Source: an uncultured Oscillospiraceae bacterium
GTDB lineage: Bacteria > Bacillota > Clostridia > Oscillospirales > Oscillospiraceae
Direction: 5' to 3'
Length of the DNA stretch: 64,000 nucleotides
Assembly: GCA_934590325.1 (NCBI GenBank)
Contig: CAKTOW010000007.1
Span: forward strand, 27,166-91,165
Each line of letters opens with the position of its first letter. Positions within the stretch are counted from its first letter, which is position 1. Position numbers and translations under genes: made by a program. The notes below the pieces were generated by a model. It saw nothing but the letters and a program-made list of their open reading frames with translations, ran no database searches and was not told where the DNA came from. Of this stretch, positions 55,015-63,955 are shown piece after piece.

Positions 55015-56142
55015 TCAGTCCTCCTTTATCCGGCGCAGCAGTGCCGCTGCGTCCTTTGTCTCACAGAGATAGCCGTATTCCTTGGAGAACAGGATAGCGC
55101 CTGCCTCCATATCGCCGCATTTATAGGGCAGCATCTCGTCAATGCGTCCCGCCAGACGGTGCAGCACCGCCTCGTAAAGCCCTTGCTCCTGCAAAATCCG
55201 CAGGGCGTCGTCACAGGTGGCGCAGCGGAGCAGCTCCTCCGCTACTGCCGCGCCCAGTCCCTCCGCAGCGGCACAGGCCGTGAGGATGTCCATGCGGCAG
55301 TCGCCGTAGCGGGAGTGGGTGTTCCACATACCGCCCGCCAGCTTTACCAGCTTGCCGATATGACCGATGAGCAGCGCCCCTCGGAAGCCCAGCTCCCGGC
55401 ACATCTCCAGCGCGTCGCCGATGAAGTTGGAGGTCATCACCGCCGTGGCGGGGTCGATGCCCATGGCGTCCTTGATATAGTCTGCGCCGTAGTTGCCGGG
55501 GGCCAGCAGTACATAATCCGCGCCGCCCTCCCGCCGCTGCCGCAGCTCTACATGGATGGTGTCCACCAGCGCCTGCTCGCTCATAGGCTCTACGATCCCC
55601 GTGGTGCCTAAGATGGAGATGCCGCCCTCAATGCCTAATCGGGGATTGAAGGTCTTTTTCGCCAGCGTCTCGCCATCGGGAGCGGAAATCACCACATACA
55701 GGCCGCCGGTGTATCCGAACAGGCCGCAGACCTCCTCCACATTCTCCTGAATCATCCGGCGGGGTACGGAGTTGATGGCCGCCGCACCCACCGGCTGGTC
55801 AAGACCCGGCATGGTTACCCGACCTACACCCTGTCCGCCGTCAATGACAATGCCAACAGTCTCTGTTTTCCGCACCTCGGCATAGATCAGGGTGTCACGG
55901 GTGATATCCGGGTCATCACCGCTGTCCTTCCGGATGGCACAGCGCACACAGTCCGGGGACAGATAGATGTCCTCCACCGCCAATGCCAGCTCCATGCCCT
56001 TGGGTGTCAGCAGGCGGATGGACTCCTTTTTGCTGCCGCTCAGCAGCATCCATGCGGCGGCCTTGGCTGCCGCCGCGGCACAGGAGCCGGTGGTGTAGCC
56101 CAGACGGAGCTTTTTTCCGTCCCGTATGATAAATTCCTTCAT
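55015..56142 (-). CDS. cbiD: Cobalt-precorrin-5B C1-methyltransferase
   Basis: The 375-residue enzyme is specific to the anaerobic pathway. LRLGYTTGSCAAAAAKAA near residue 13 and GTTGIVEPMSEQALVDTI are diagnostic. Its presence with cbiG rules out the oxygen-dependent route. It lies 3 bp after cbiC. Confidence 0.95.
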   Translation of the reverse strand: MKEFIIRDGKKLRLGYTTGSCAAAAAKAAAWMLLSGSKKESIRLLTPKGMELALAVEDIYLSPDCVRCAIRKDSGDDPDITRDTLIYAEVRKTETVGIVIDGGQGVGRVTMPGLDQPVGAAAINSVPRRMIQENVEEVCGLFGYTGGLYVVISAPDGETLAKKTFNPRLGIEGGISILGTTGIVEPMSEQALVDTIHVELRQRREGGADYVLLAPGNYGADYIKDAMGIDPATAVMTSNFIGDALEMCRELGFRGALLIGHIGKLVKLAGGMWNTHSRYGDCRMDILTACAAAEGLGAAVAEELLRCATCDDALRILQEQGLYEAVLHRLAGRIDEMLPYKCGDMEAGAILFSKEYGYLCETKDAAALLRRIKED

Positions 56143-56145
56143 AAC

Positions 56146-56772
56146 CTACCGCCTGATCTGGTAGAGCATGGCGTTGCAGATGGCCGCCGCCACATTGCTG
56201 CCGCCCTTGCGGCCCCGGGACACGATGTAGGGCGCGGCAGCGGCCTCGATGATGCGCTCCTTGCTCTCCACCACATTCACAAAGCCCACCGGTACCCCGA
56301 TGATGAGGGCGGGACGGAGCTTGTCGGCCTCCATCAGTTCCTCCAGCGAAAAAAGTGCCGTAGGGGCGTTGCCGATGGCGAAGATGCAGGGCTTGGGCAG
56401 GGCTGCTGCCCGCTCCATGGATACAAAGGCACGGGTCACACCGCGCTCCTTAGCCTCCGCCGCCACGTCCGCGTCCGACATGAAGCAGTGTACCTCTCCG
56501 CCCAGCGAGGCGAGGATCGTCTTATTGATCCCGGCCTTGGCCATCTGGGTATCGGTCACAATGTCGCAGCCCGCCCGCAGAGCGGCGATGGCCTTTTGCA
56601 CCGCGTGGCCGGAAAAGGCCAGATTGTCCACATAGTCAAAATCCGCCGTGGTGTGGATGACCCGTTTGATGACCAGCTCATTTTCCGGGTTCAGCCGCCG
56701 GTCGCCCAGCAGCTCTGTGATGATGGCGAAGCTGCGCTTCTCAATGTCCATAGGCTTCATTTGCTCCATCAT
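56146..56772 (-). CDS. cbiC: Cobalt-precorrin-8 methylmutase
   Basis: The 208-residue protein moves the C11 methyl to C12. VIKRVIHTTADFDYVDNL carries the catalytic His; GNAPTALFSLEEL and GVPVGFVNVVESKE are conserved. The first of two adjacent ATGs (56772) overlaps the cbiA stop (ATGA) and follows GGAAAGGAG. Confidence 0.95.
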   Translation of the reverse strand: MMEQMKPMDIEKRSFAIITELLGDRRLNPENELVIKRVIHTTADFDYVDNLAFSGHAVQKAIAALRAGCDIVTDTQMAKAGINKTILASLGGEVHCFMSDADVAAEAKERGVTRAFVSMERAAALPKPCIFAIGNAPTALFSLEELMEADKLRPALIIGVPVGFVNVVESKERIIEAAAAPYIVSRGRKGGSNVAAAICNAMLYQIRR

Positions 56773-58115
56773 AGCGTCTCCTTTCCGCAAGCCGCCAAAA
56801 AGCGCTGTGCCATGACAGGCTTGGCGTAAAAATGGAAGTGGGGGAAACCCGCGTACAGCGTGTCCGTGGCATACGCACAGCGCCACTGCTTTCCGGAGGG
56901 CTTTTCCGCCCCAAAAGCATCGCCGGGCTGTGGGGTGTCCCAGTGGTGGAATTCATGCATCGGCACCTGCTCTCCGGCGCGGCAGAGGAGATTGTCCTCC
57001 CGGGCCGTGGCGGTGATATAGCCGAACCGGGTCAGCTTCCCCGTATCAAAGCAGTCCCCCGGCAGCGCACCCACCATGGCGCGGCCTGCGATGGACTGCG
57101 TCAGATACATAAAGCCGCCGCACTCGGCGATACAGGGCATCCCCGCGTATACAACGTCTCGGATTTGCCTGCGCAGGGCGTGGTTTTCCTCCAACTGCGC
57201 CGCGTAAAGTTCCGGGTAGCCGCCGCCTAAGTACAGCCCCTGTACGCCGTTGGGAAGCCGTTCATCCGTCAGGGGGCTGAAGGGCACCAGCTCCGCGCCC
57301 AGCTGCCGCAGCAGGTCGAGACTGTCCTCATAGTAAAAGCAGAACGCCCTGTCCCGCGCCACGCCGATCCGCACCGGCGCGCCCTTTTCCGGCAATACCG
57401 GCGGCGTGAAGTCCAGCACCGGCGCATTGTGGGCGATCTCCAGCAGCGCGTCCAGCTCCAGCGTCTTTTCCGCCGCCTCCGCCAGCTGCCGCAGCTTCTC
57501 CCGCAGATCCTCCACCTCGTCCGCTGTCACCAGCCCCAGATGGCGGCTCTCCAGCGTGCACTCTGGCAGCCGGGGCAGATAGCCGCAGGCGCGGACGCCC
57601 AGCCGGCTTTCCAGCTCCCGCGCCAGCGCGCCGTAGCTCATGGCACTGCACCCGTTCAGAATGACGCCCTGCACGTTGTTGTCCGGCGCGAAGTCCAGAA
57701 AGCCCTGCACCGCCGCCACAACGGACAACGCCGCCCCCCGTGCGTTCACCACCAGCACCACGGGGCTTTCCGTTTCCCGCGCCGCCTCATAGGTGCTGGC
57801 GCGGGTGGATGTCAGCCCCAGCCCGTCATAATAGCCCATGACGCCCTCGATCACCGTGATATCGCAATCCTGCCCGTTGTGAGCCAGCAGATAGCGCATG
57901 GTGTCGCGGTCAAAAAAGAAGCTGTCCAGATTGGCGCTTTTTGCGCCGATGACCCGGCTGTGGAACATGGGGTCGATGTAATCCGGGCCGCATTTCGCCG
58001 CGCCTACCCGCAGACCCCGTGATACCAGCGCCTGCAAAACGGCGCAGGTGACGGTGGTCTTGCCGCAGCCACTGTTGGTACCGGCCAGCACCAGCCGGGG
58101 TACGTCTCGTTGCAT
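56769..58115 (-). CDS. cbiA: Cobyrinate a,c-diamide synthase
   Basis: The 448-residue amidotransferase makes the first two side-chain amides. The N-terminal ATPase has LAGTNSGCGKTTVTCAVLQA, and the C-terminal glutaminase has MPCIAECGGFMYLT with its Cys. It lies 9 bp after cbiL. Confidence 0.96.
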   Translation of the reverse strand: MQRDVPRLVLAGTNSGCGKTTVTCAVLQALVSRGLRVGAAKCGPDYIDPMFHSRVIGAKSANLDSFFFDRDTMRYLLAHNGQDCDITVIEGVMGYYDGLGLTSTRASTYEAARETESPVVLVVNARGAALSVVAAVQGFLDFAPDNNVQGVILNGCSAMSYGALARELESRLGVRACGYLPRLPECTLESRHLGLVTADEVEDLREKLRQLAEAAEKTLELDALLEIAHNAPVLDFTPPVLPEKGAPVRIGVARDRAFCFYYEDSLDLLRQLGAELVPFSPLTDERLPNGVQGLYLGGGYPELYAAQLEENHALRRQIRDVVYAGMPCIAECGGFMYLTQSIAGRAMVGALPGDCFDTGKLTRFGYITATAREDNLLCRAGEQVPMHEFHHWDTPQPGDAFGAEKPSGKQWRCAYATDTLYAGFPHFHFYAKPVMAQRFLAACGKETL

Positions 58116-58124
58116 AGCGCCCTC

Positions 58125-58811
58125 TCAATCCGCCACGATGGTGGCAAAATAGCTGATCTCCTCCGGCAAGTGCCGCAGGTCGGTGTAGATCTGCTCTGTC
58201 TCCAGTCCGCAGTCCGCCACCATACCGGCGTTTGCCGCCATACCGCGGCGCTCCAGCGCCGCCGCTGTCTCGTGGATGGCCTTGCCGGACTTCATGATGA
58301 CCTTCGTCCCCGGCAGCGCCAGCGCACTGTCCAGATCGGCGCTGCCCGGCAGAATGTGGAGGGGCTCCTCCATGCGGGTCAAACTCCGCCCCAGCCGCGC
58401 CGCCACGGCGCAGAAGCTGGTGACGCCGGGACACATCACCGTTTCATAGCCATCAGTTCGGATGCGCTCGAGGATGTAGTAGGCCGTGGCGTACACGGAT
58501 ACGTCGCCCAGATTGACCATGGCCACGTCCCGTCCCGCCGCCAGCGCGGCTTCGATAGCGGCTGCCGCCGTGCGGTAACTGTCCTCCCGTACCGCTGTGT
58601 CGCGCGCCATGGTGAAGTCCAGCGGCAATATGGTCTTGCCCTGCATATCCACCGCCCCGGCGGCGATATCCAGCGCCAGCATCCGCCCGGACTTCATCCG
58701 GGGAGCCGCTATAACGTCACACGCCTCCAGCACCCGGCAGGCCTGCCGGGTCAGCAGCTCCGGGTCGCCGGGGCCTACGCTGACGGCGTAAAAAACACCC
58801 TGTTTTTCCAT
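58125..58811 (-). CDS. cbiL: Cobalt-precorrin-2 C20-methyltransferase
   Basis: The 228-residue tetrapyrrole methylase has FYAVSVGPGDPELLTRQAC and VAMVNLGDVSVYATAYYI. It is the first methylation after cobalt insertion. The start lies 11 bp after the ABC ATPase stop. Confidence 0.94.
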   Translation of the reverse strand: MEKQGVFYAVSVGPGDPELLTRQACRVLEACDVIAAPRMKSGRMLALDIAAGAVDMQGKTILPLDFTMARDTAVREDSYRTAAAAIEAALAAGRDVAMVNLGDVSVYATAYYILERIRTDGYETVMCPGVTSFCAVAARLGRSLTRMEEPLHILPGSADLDSALALPGTKVIMKSGKAIHETAAALERRGMAANAGMVADCGLETEQIYTDLRHLPEEISYFATIVAD

Positions 58812-58822
58812 GTCGGTACTCC

Positions 58823-59590
58823 TTACGGCACAAATTCCAGACTGTCGAAGCAGGGGTCATACTTCCCGTGCTCCATCTGGTACAGCTTTGCGATATACGC
58901 CCGCGTAAAGATCTCCTCCGGCGGGCCGATGCGGTCGATCCTGTCGCCCGCCACGCACACCACGGTGTCGGAGATGCGCTCTGCCAGCTCCAACTCGTGG
59001 AGCGAAAGCAGCACCGCCAGATGGTTCTCCCGCACCATGCGCTTGAGTACCGTCAAAAGCTCCAGCTTGTAGCGGATGTCCAGAAAGCTGGTGGGCTCGT
59101 CCAGCACGATGATTTCCGGCTCCTGACACAGCGCCCGCGCCAAAAGGACGCGCTGGCGCTGCCCGTCGCTGATGGCGGAGAAGGGGCGGTCGGCAAACGC
59201 CATGCCGCCTACCTGCTCCAAGGAGCGCTCCACGATGGCCTGATCCTCCGGCTGCAAAATGCCCAGCCGTCCCGTGTAGGGATAGCGGCCGCTGCTCACC
59301 ACGTCCCGGCAGGTCATCAGCTCCGGCTCCATACGGGCCGTCATCAAAATGGCCATGCGACGGGCGATCTCGTTGCGGCTGCGCTCCTCCATGGCCTTCC
59401 CATCCAGAAACACCGTGCCGGACACCTTGGAGAGCTGGCCGATAATGGTTTTTAAGATGGTGGATTTCCCCGAGCCGTTTGGGCCGATGAGCGTCACGAT
59501 CTTGCCCCGCTGCACATGGAGGGGAATTTCCTCGATCAGCGGCTTGCCATGGTACCCCACAGCAAGGTCTTTGGTTTCCAGATATGCCAT
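58823..59590 (-). CDS. Iron/corrinoid-type ABC importer ATPase
   Basis: The 255-residue FecE/BtuD-like ATPase has Walker A LIGPNGSGKSTILKTIIG, signature AISDGQRQRVLLARAL, Walker B IIVLDEPTSFLD and the switch His in LLSLHELELA. The ATG at 59590 lies 2 bp after the permease stop. Open sequence far upstream in this frame is antisense-free noise over the permease and is not part of the gene. Confidence 0.93.
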   Translation of the reverse strand: MAYLETKDLAVGYHGKPLIEEIPLHVQRGKIVTLIGPNGSGKSTILKTIIGQLSKVSGTVFLDGKAMEERSRNEIARRMAILMTARMEPELMTCRDVVSSGRYPYTGRLGILQPEDQAIVERSLEQVGGMAFADRPFSAISDGQRQRVLLARALCQEPEIIVLDEPTSFLDIRYKLELLTVLKRMVRENHLAVLLSLHELELAERISDTVVCVAGDRIDRIGPPEEIFTRAYIAKLYQMEHGKYDPCFDSLEFVP

Positions 59591-59592
59591 AC

Positions 59593-60606
59593 TTACGCCG
59601 CCTTTCTGTGGATCATCATGTAGATGACGATGGGTGCGCCGAACACCGCCGTCACGGAGCTGATGCTCACCTCCGTGGGGGCAAAGGCGGTGCGGGCGAT
59701 GAGGTCGCAGAACAGGCAGAATACGCCGCCGCCCAGAAAGCACGCCGGGATCATACAGAGGGGTTCCGCCGATTTGAACAGGGATTTCATCAGGTGCGGC
59801 ACCGCGATGCCCACAAAGGAGATGGGGCCGGCAAAGGCCGTGACGCAGGCGGACAGCACACTGGACAGCAGGATCAGCGCCGTCCGGAACGCCCGCAGCG
59901 GTACGCCCATGTTCTGGGCGTAGACCTCTCCCAGCTGGTACGCCCGGATGGGCTTTGACAGGAAAAAGGTCAGCAGCAGCGTGATGCCGCATACACCGGC
60001 CATGGTCTTTACATTCTCCCAGCTCATGCCGGAGAAGGAACCCAGCGACCAGTTGTGCAGGTTCACGATGCTGGAATCGTCGGCAAAGGTCACGAGAAAA
60101 TCCGTCAGCGCCGAGCAGATGTAGCCGATCATCACGCCGCAGACCACCAGCAGGCTCATGCGCTTGACCCGCTGGGAGATCAGCAGCACGAAGCCCATGG
60201 ACACCATGGCGCCCACGAACGCCGCCGCGATGAGAATGGCGGAGGAGGTGGTCTTGCCCCGGCTCAGCAGCGCCAGCATGGCCACGCACACCGTCATCTT
60301 CGCGCCGGAGGAGATGCCCAGCACGAAGGGACCGGCGATGGGGTTGTGGAAAAAGGTTTGCAGCAGATAGCCGGACAGGGACAGCGCCCCGCCCAGGATC
60401 AGCGCCGACAGAAGCCGGGGCAGACGGATCTTCATAATGATCTGGCTTTGGGTAAAGCCCACGTCGCTGCCCAGCAGGATCCGCCATATCTCAGACGCAG
60501 AAAGAGAAACGCTTCCCGCGAAGATATTCCAAATCAAAAATGTGAATAAAAGCAGGAGGAGCAGCAAAAAGCCTCCCCAGATGCGAAGTGTTCGGGTTCT
60601 CTTCAT
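59593..60606 (-). CDS. FecCD/BtuC-type ABC permease
   Basis: The 337-residue membrane protein has about ten helices, RLPRLLSALILGGALSLSGY, FLGISSGA-like GPFVLGISSGAKM, and GPISFVGIAVPHLMKSL, as in importers of corrinoids, heme and ferric siderophores. AAGGAGGAG precedes the ATG at 60606. Confidence 0.93.
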   Translation of the reverse strand: MKRTRTLRIWGGFLLLLLLLFTFLIWNIFAGSVSLSASEIWRILLGSDVGFTQSQIIMKIRLPRLLSALILGGALSLSGYLLQTFFHNPIAGPFVLGISSGAKMTVCVAMLALLSRGKTTSSAILIAAAFVGAMVSMGFVLLISQRVKRMSLLVVCGVMIGYICSALTDFLVTFADDSSIVNLHNWSLGSFSGMSWENVKTMAGVCGITLLLTFFLSKPIRAYQLGEVYAQNMGVPLRAFRTALILLSSVLSACVTAFAGPISFVGIAVPHLMKSLFKSAEPLCMIPACFLGGGVFCLFCDLIARTAFAPTEVSISSVTAVFGAPIVIYMMIHRKAA

Positions 60607-60635
60607 GCCGCTCCTCCTTATGATGTAAAAAATGC

Positions 60636-61787
60636 TCACTTCATCCGTGTCAGAAAGTGAAAAGCCGTATCCGGCGCGTCGTTCAACGCATGGTTCACGT
60701 CCAGAATGAGATCGCTCAGCTCCAGCGACTCCTGATAGAAATTCTTGGTCAGGCACCAGACGTTGCCGTTTTTCACGGCCTTGAAATCCGCCAGCAGCGG
60801 GTTCAGCGCCACCAACTCGTCAATACTGCTCAGTTCGCCGTCCACAATGCTGTTGTAAATCAGCACATCGGCGTCCACTGCGCCGTGATAGAAAGCCTCC
60901 ATCTGAATGTTCACCGTGGACTGGGCATTATCCTCCTCCGAATCATCAAAGGAGACGTAGTCGCCGCCCGCCATGGTGATGGACTTGGCCACATAGTCGG
61001 CAGCTTTACGCACATTTACCGCACCTGTGCTGGTGATATAGAAGAATGCCACGCTCTTGCCCGTGGACTCCTGGTCCAGTATTCCGGCCACGCTGTCCAT
61101 CTTCGCGTCAAACAGGGCTTCTGCCTCGTCCTCCTTGTTCAGCAGCGCCGCGTACAGCTTGATCCACTCCATCCGGCCAAAAGGCTCATCCTCATAGCTG
61201 GAGGTTTCCACCAGTACCGGGATGCCCAGCCGCTCCAGCTGCTCCAGCACCTCAGGTGAATGGTAGATCATGGTGTTTTCTATTGCCACATCGCAGCCTT
61301 CGGACAAAATCAGCTCATAATCCGGTTCGGAGTATTTTCCGGCATACACAAGGGAACCGCTCTGCATAGCGCTCTTGGCGGCCTGCACATACCAATCTGC
61401 CGCTTTCTTTCCGCTGAGGGTAATACTCTCAATGGCGTTCAGCTTTTCAAAGAAGTCCATAGCGGCAGCGGCTACCAGATAGATCTGATCCAACGGCTGC
61501 TGCAAAACGGTGACCTTCTCCGGCACGCCATCCGGTACGGCCGCGCCCTCGGCCACCACCAAATACTCACGGTCATTGTCGATGGTAATGTGCTTATAGC
61601 TCTCTCCGGCATACGACACGGAGAAGTGGGTCGCATAGCGCAGCGGCATGGTACGGTCAAATACCAGTTCGTCCCATGATGCGGCAGCAGACTCTCCGCC
61701 CTTATTCGCCGGCGTGTTTGCCGCGCCGCAGCCGCAGAGGGACAAAATCATCAGCAGTGCCAGTATGGCCGCAGTCAGTCTCTTCAC
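60636..61787 (-). CDS. Corrinoid/metal-chelate-binding lipoprotein
   Basis: The 383-residue protein has a lipoprotein signal (LILMILSLCGC-like; Cys20) and a BtuF/FepB-type two-domain binding fold (VFDRTMPLRYATHFSV; LGIPVLVETSSYEDEPFGRM; NSIVDGELSSIDELVALNP). It supplies the FecCD permease downstream. The ligand could be a corrinoid, heme or another tetrapyrrole. Its ATG overlaps the stop of the NEAT-like gene by 4 bp. Confidence 0.88.
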   Translation of the reverse strand: MKRLTAAILALLMILSLCGCGAANTPANKGGESAAASWDELVFDRTMPLRYATHFSVSYAGESYKHITIDNDREYLVVAEGAAVPDGVPEKVTVLQQPLDQIYLVAAAAMDFFEKLNAIESITLSGKKAADWYVQAAKSAMQSGSLVYAGKYSEPDYELILSEGCDVAIENTMIYHSPEVLEQLERLGIPVLVETSSYEDEPFGRMEWIKLYAALLNKEDEAEALFDAKMDSVAGILDQESTGKSVAFFYITSTGAVNVRKAADYVAKSITMAGGDYVSFDDSEEDNAQSTVNIQMEAFYHGAVDADVLIYNSIVDGELSSIDELVALNPLLADFKAVKNGNVWCLTKNFYQESLELSDLILDVNHALNDAPDTAFHFLTRMK

Positions 61788-62620
61788 TCAGCCACCTCTA
61801 CCACCGTGGTGGAATCAAAGGTCAGGGTGTACTCAATCTCGTGGGGGGTGCTCATGGCGGTGGTGTCGCCGATCACTGTCAGCTCCGTATCCAAAGCCCG
61901 AACCGGGATCTCGAAGGTGGAGCCACCCTCGGTGGTGAGCACATCATAACGCTGGCCATCCACGATCATATAGTCATACTTCTCACTGCTCCACACGATG
62001 GTGGCGGTGGCAGCGCCGTTCTCCACCTTCAGGGTGCAGGGAGTCAGCACATGGGACTTACCGGAGCCGCCCTCAAAGCCTACCTCAATGGTGTAAGTGC
62101 CGTCCGCCAATGCGATGGCGGCAGCGTCGCCGCCGCACAACTCCATCAGCACGGGGTTGGAGACGGATACCTTGTGGTCATACCATACGCCCTTCTTGCC
62201 GATGAGGGCCACGTCGAACTCCGTGTCCAAGGCGGGCACGGGGATGTCAAAGCCGTTGACCTCCTCGGACAGACCGTCGGGATAGGTGACGGTGTCCTTG
62301 GTGGGCTGTAGAAGCACGGCGCCGTCCTTCTGTGCGTCCTCCTTCAAGCCGGGGAACAGATTGACGATGCTGGTGGAGGCGAGGCTGACGTGAATGGTCA
62401 TCTGGCCGTCCTTCACGGTCAGCACGCCCTTGCCGTCGCAGGTCTCGTTGGCGTGGAACATACTGCTGTCGGTGTTGAAATCCGCGGTGTACACGCCGTC
62501 CGCCAGCGCGGGCTCGGCGGCATCGCCGCCGTTGTTGTCATCTGTTTTCTGCTGTCCGCAGCCCGCCAGCAGCGATGCCGTCATCAGCAGTGCCAGCAGA
62601 CAGGAAAGAAACTTCTTCAT
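61784..62620 (-). CDS. NEAT-like iron/heme-transport-associated lipoprotein
   Basis: The 278-residue protein has a lipoprotein signal (ASLLAGC, Cys21) and two related beta-sandwich units, about 38-155 and 160-278. Each unit starts LADG(V/T)YT, contains a Met/Ser- or Tyr-rich central strand (DSSMFHANETC; SSEKYDYMIVDGQRYDV) and ends with a PVPALDTE / PVRALDTE strand. The pattern matches NEAT (iron transport-associated) domains that bind heme or related tetrapyrroles. The ATG at 62620 is placed by the lipoprotein signal and the AAGGAGGAC upstream. Confidence 0.82.
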   Translation of the reverse strand: MKKFLSCLLALLMTASLLAGCGQQKTDDNNGGDAAEPALADGVYTADFNTDSSMFHANETCDGKGVLTVKDGQMTIHVSLASTSIVNLFPGLKEDAQKDGAVLLQPTKDTVTYPDGLSEEVNGFDIPVPALDTEFDVALIGKKGVWYDHKVSVSNPVLMELCGGDAAAIALADGTYTIEVGFEGGSGKSHVLTPCTLKVENGAATATIVWSSEKYDYMIVDGQRYDVLTTEGGSTFEIPVRALDTELTVIGDTTAMSTPHEIEYTLTFDSTTVVEVAE

Positions 62621-62643
62621 TTTTATGTGTCCTCCTTGCTCTG

Positions 62644-62681
62644 AAAAAGGCTCCGAGGCGATAGTATACCGCCCCGGAGCC
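62644..62681 (-). terminator. Intra-operon terminator between cbiK and the NEAT gene
   Basis: On the minus strand GGCTCCGGGGCG pairs with CGCCTCGGAGCC around a TATACTAT-containing loop and is followed by five Us. Read-through would feed the rest of the operon at a lower level, leaving cbiK most expressed. Confidence 0.85.
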
Positions 62682-62694
62682 AAGTCAGTCCTTG

Positions 62695-63888
62695 TTACGC
62701 GATAGCGTCGATGGCAGCCTTGGTGTGTGCCACGTAGAGAGCCTGCACGTCCGCGATACGGCCCAGACCGGAGATCTGGCAGTTCACGGTGAAGCCGGCG
62801 GCCTCGAACATGGTCTTCCAGGAATCCTCGTCCGCACCGGCCATGTCGTTGTTGGCGTGGTCGCCCGCCACGACCATCAGGGGACGCAGCACCACGGTGG
62901 TGTAACCGGCTTCCTTGACAGCTGCGATCACGGCCTCGCAGGAGGTATCCTCGGGCTCGCCCTCCACGGTGCCGATGAACACGTTCTCATAGCCCAGCTT
63001 GTCCATCTGGGTGGCCATCTGGCTGTAAGTGACCTTCGCCACGTGCGCCGTACCGTGACCCATCAGCACATAAGCCACACCGGCCTCCTTGGCGGCGGCG
63101 GTGGACTCGTAACCGCTCTCGCTCAGAGCAGCGGCGACGACGGCCTTGGCAACGGCTTCCTTGTCGGCGTTGATGACGGCGGCGTCGCTGCCCACCTCAC
63201 CCAGCATGGGCTCGGCGATCTCAACGGACTCGAACTTGTCACGGACCTTGTCGATGGCGGCGCACATCTCGTCGTACTCAGCACCGTGCATCAGATGGGT
63301 GGGCTGCACCACCAGCTGCTTCACGCCGTTGGCGACAGCGCGCTCCAGAGCCTGCTCCATGTTGTCGATCTTCTCGCCGTCACGGGCCTGGATGTGGTTG
63401 ATGATGATCTGAGCGGTGAAGGCGCGGCGCACGGACCAATCGGGGTTGGCCGCCTGCAGGGCGTCCTCAATGCTCTTGATGTCAGCTACGCGGCTGTCGT
63501 TGAAGGAGGTGCCGAAGGACACCACCAGCAGCTCCTTCTCGCCGATCTCGTCCTGGTTGCGGGGATCGTCCTTGGACGCGTCACCGGTGTCCAGACCGAA
63601 ATAGTCGGGGCTGGCTTCCTCGCCCTCCACCAGTGCCTTCTGGGCATCGGTCAGGGCGTCCCAAGCGGCCTTGGCGGCCTCGCACTGGGCGTCGGTCTCC
63701 TCGGTGCGCTCCTGCACGTAGATGGCGTCGATCAGCGCAGCGACCTTGTCGGCGGCGGCCTGATCAGCCTCGGCGGTGGACACATCGTTGTTGTCCTTGG
63801 TGTCATCGGCAACGTCCTTGTTGCCGCAGGCGGTCAGCATGCTCATCAGCATCACTGCCGCCATGAGAAATGCAAGTGCTTTCTTCAT
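62695..63888 (-). CDS. cbiK: Lipoprotein sirohydrochlorin cobaltochelatase, CbiK type
   Basis: The 397-residue protein has a clear lipoprotein signal (MLMSMLTAC, Cys21), an acidic helical spacer (40-117, including AAWDALTDAQKALVEGEE) and a complete CbiK domain (118-397). Active-site motifs are intact: HGAEYD (Glu204), MGHGTAH (His278, His282) and VVAGDHANNDMAG (His344). CbiK inserts Co2+ into sirohydrochlorin, normally in the cytoplasm without a signal; the best-known exception is the periplasmic CbiK of Desulfovibrio. Here the enzyme would sit on the outer face of the membrane beside a NEAT protein and a tetrapyrrole-type importer. Confidence 0.92.
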   Translation of the reverse strand: MKKALAFLMAAVMLMSMLTACGNKDVADDTKDNNDVSTAEADQAAADKVAALIDAIYVQERTEETDAQCEAAKAAWDALTDAQKALVEGEEASPDYFGLDTGDASKDDPRNQDEIGEKELLVVSFGTSFNDSRVADIKSIEDALQAANPDWSVRRAFTAQIIINHIQARDGEKIDNMEQALERAVANGVKQLVVQPTHLMHGAEYDEMCAAIDKVRDKFESVEIAEPMLGEVGSDAAVINADKEAVAKAVVAAALSESGYESTAAAKEAGVAYVLMGHGTAHVAKVTYSQMATQMDKLGYENVFIGTVEGEPEDTSCEAVIAAVKEAGYTTVVLRPLMVVAGDHANNDMAGADEDSWKTMFEAAGFTVNCQISGLGRIADVQALYVAHTKAAIDAIA

Positions 63889-63932
63889 GGGGAACTACCT
63901 CGTTTCAAAAAAAGTTCTGAAAGAATATAAAA

Positions 63933-63955
63933 GCGGCTGTGTCTCATACAGCCGC
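63933..63955 (-). terminator. Hairpin upstream of cbiK
   Basis: On the minus strand GCGGCTGT and ACAGCCGC pair around ATGAGAC, then TTTTATATTCTTT follows, 45 bp before the cbiK start. It may terminate an upstream transcript or be the expression platform of a riboswitch whose body lies beyond the window. No B12-box was seen in the 45 bases left of the window end. Confidence 0.6.

Noticed and set aside
58823..60487. A 554-residue fused permease-ATPase protein
   Set aside because: The N-terminal 299 codons are an off-frame reading of the permease gene; the ATPase has its own ATG at 59590.
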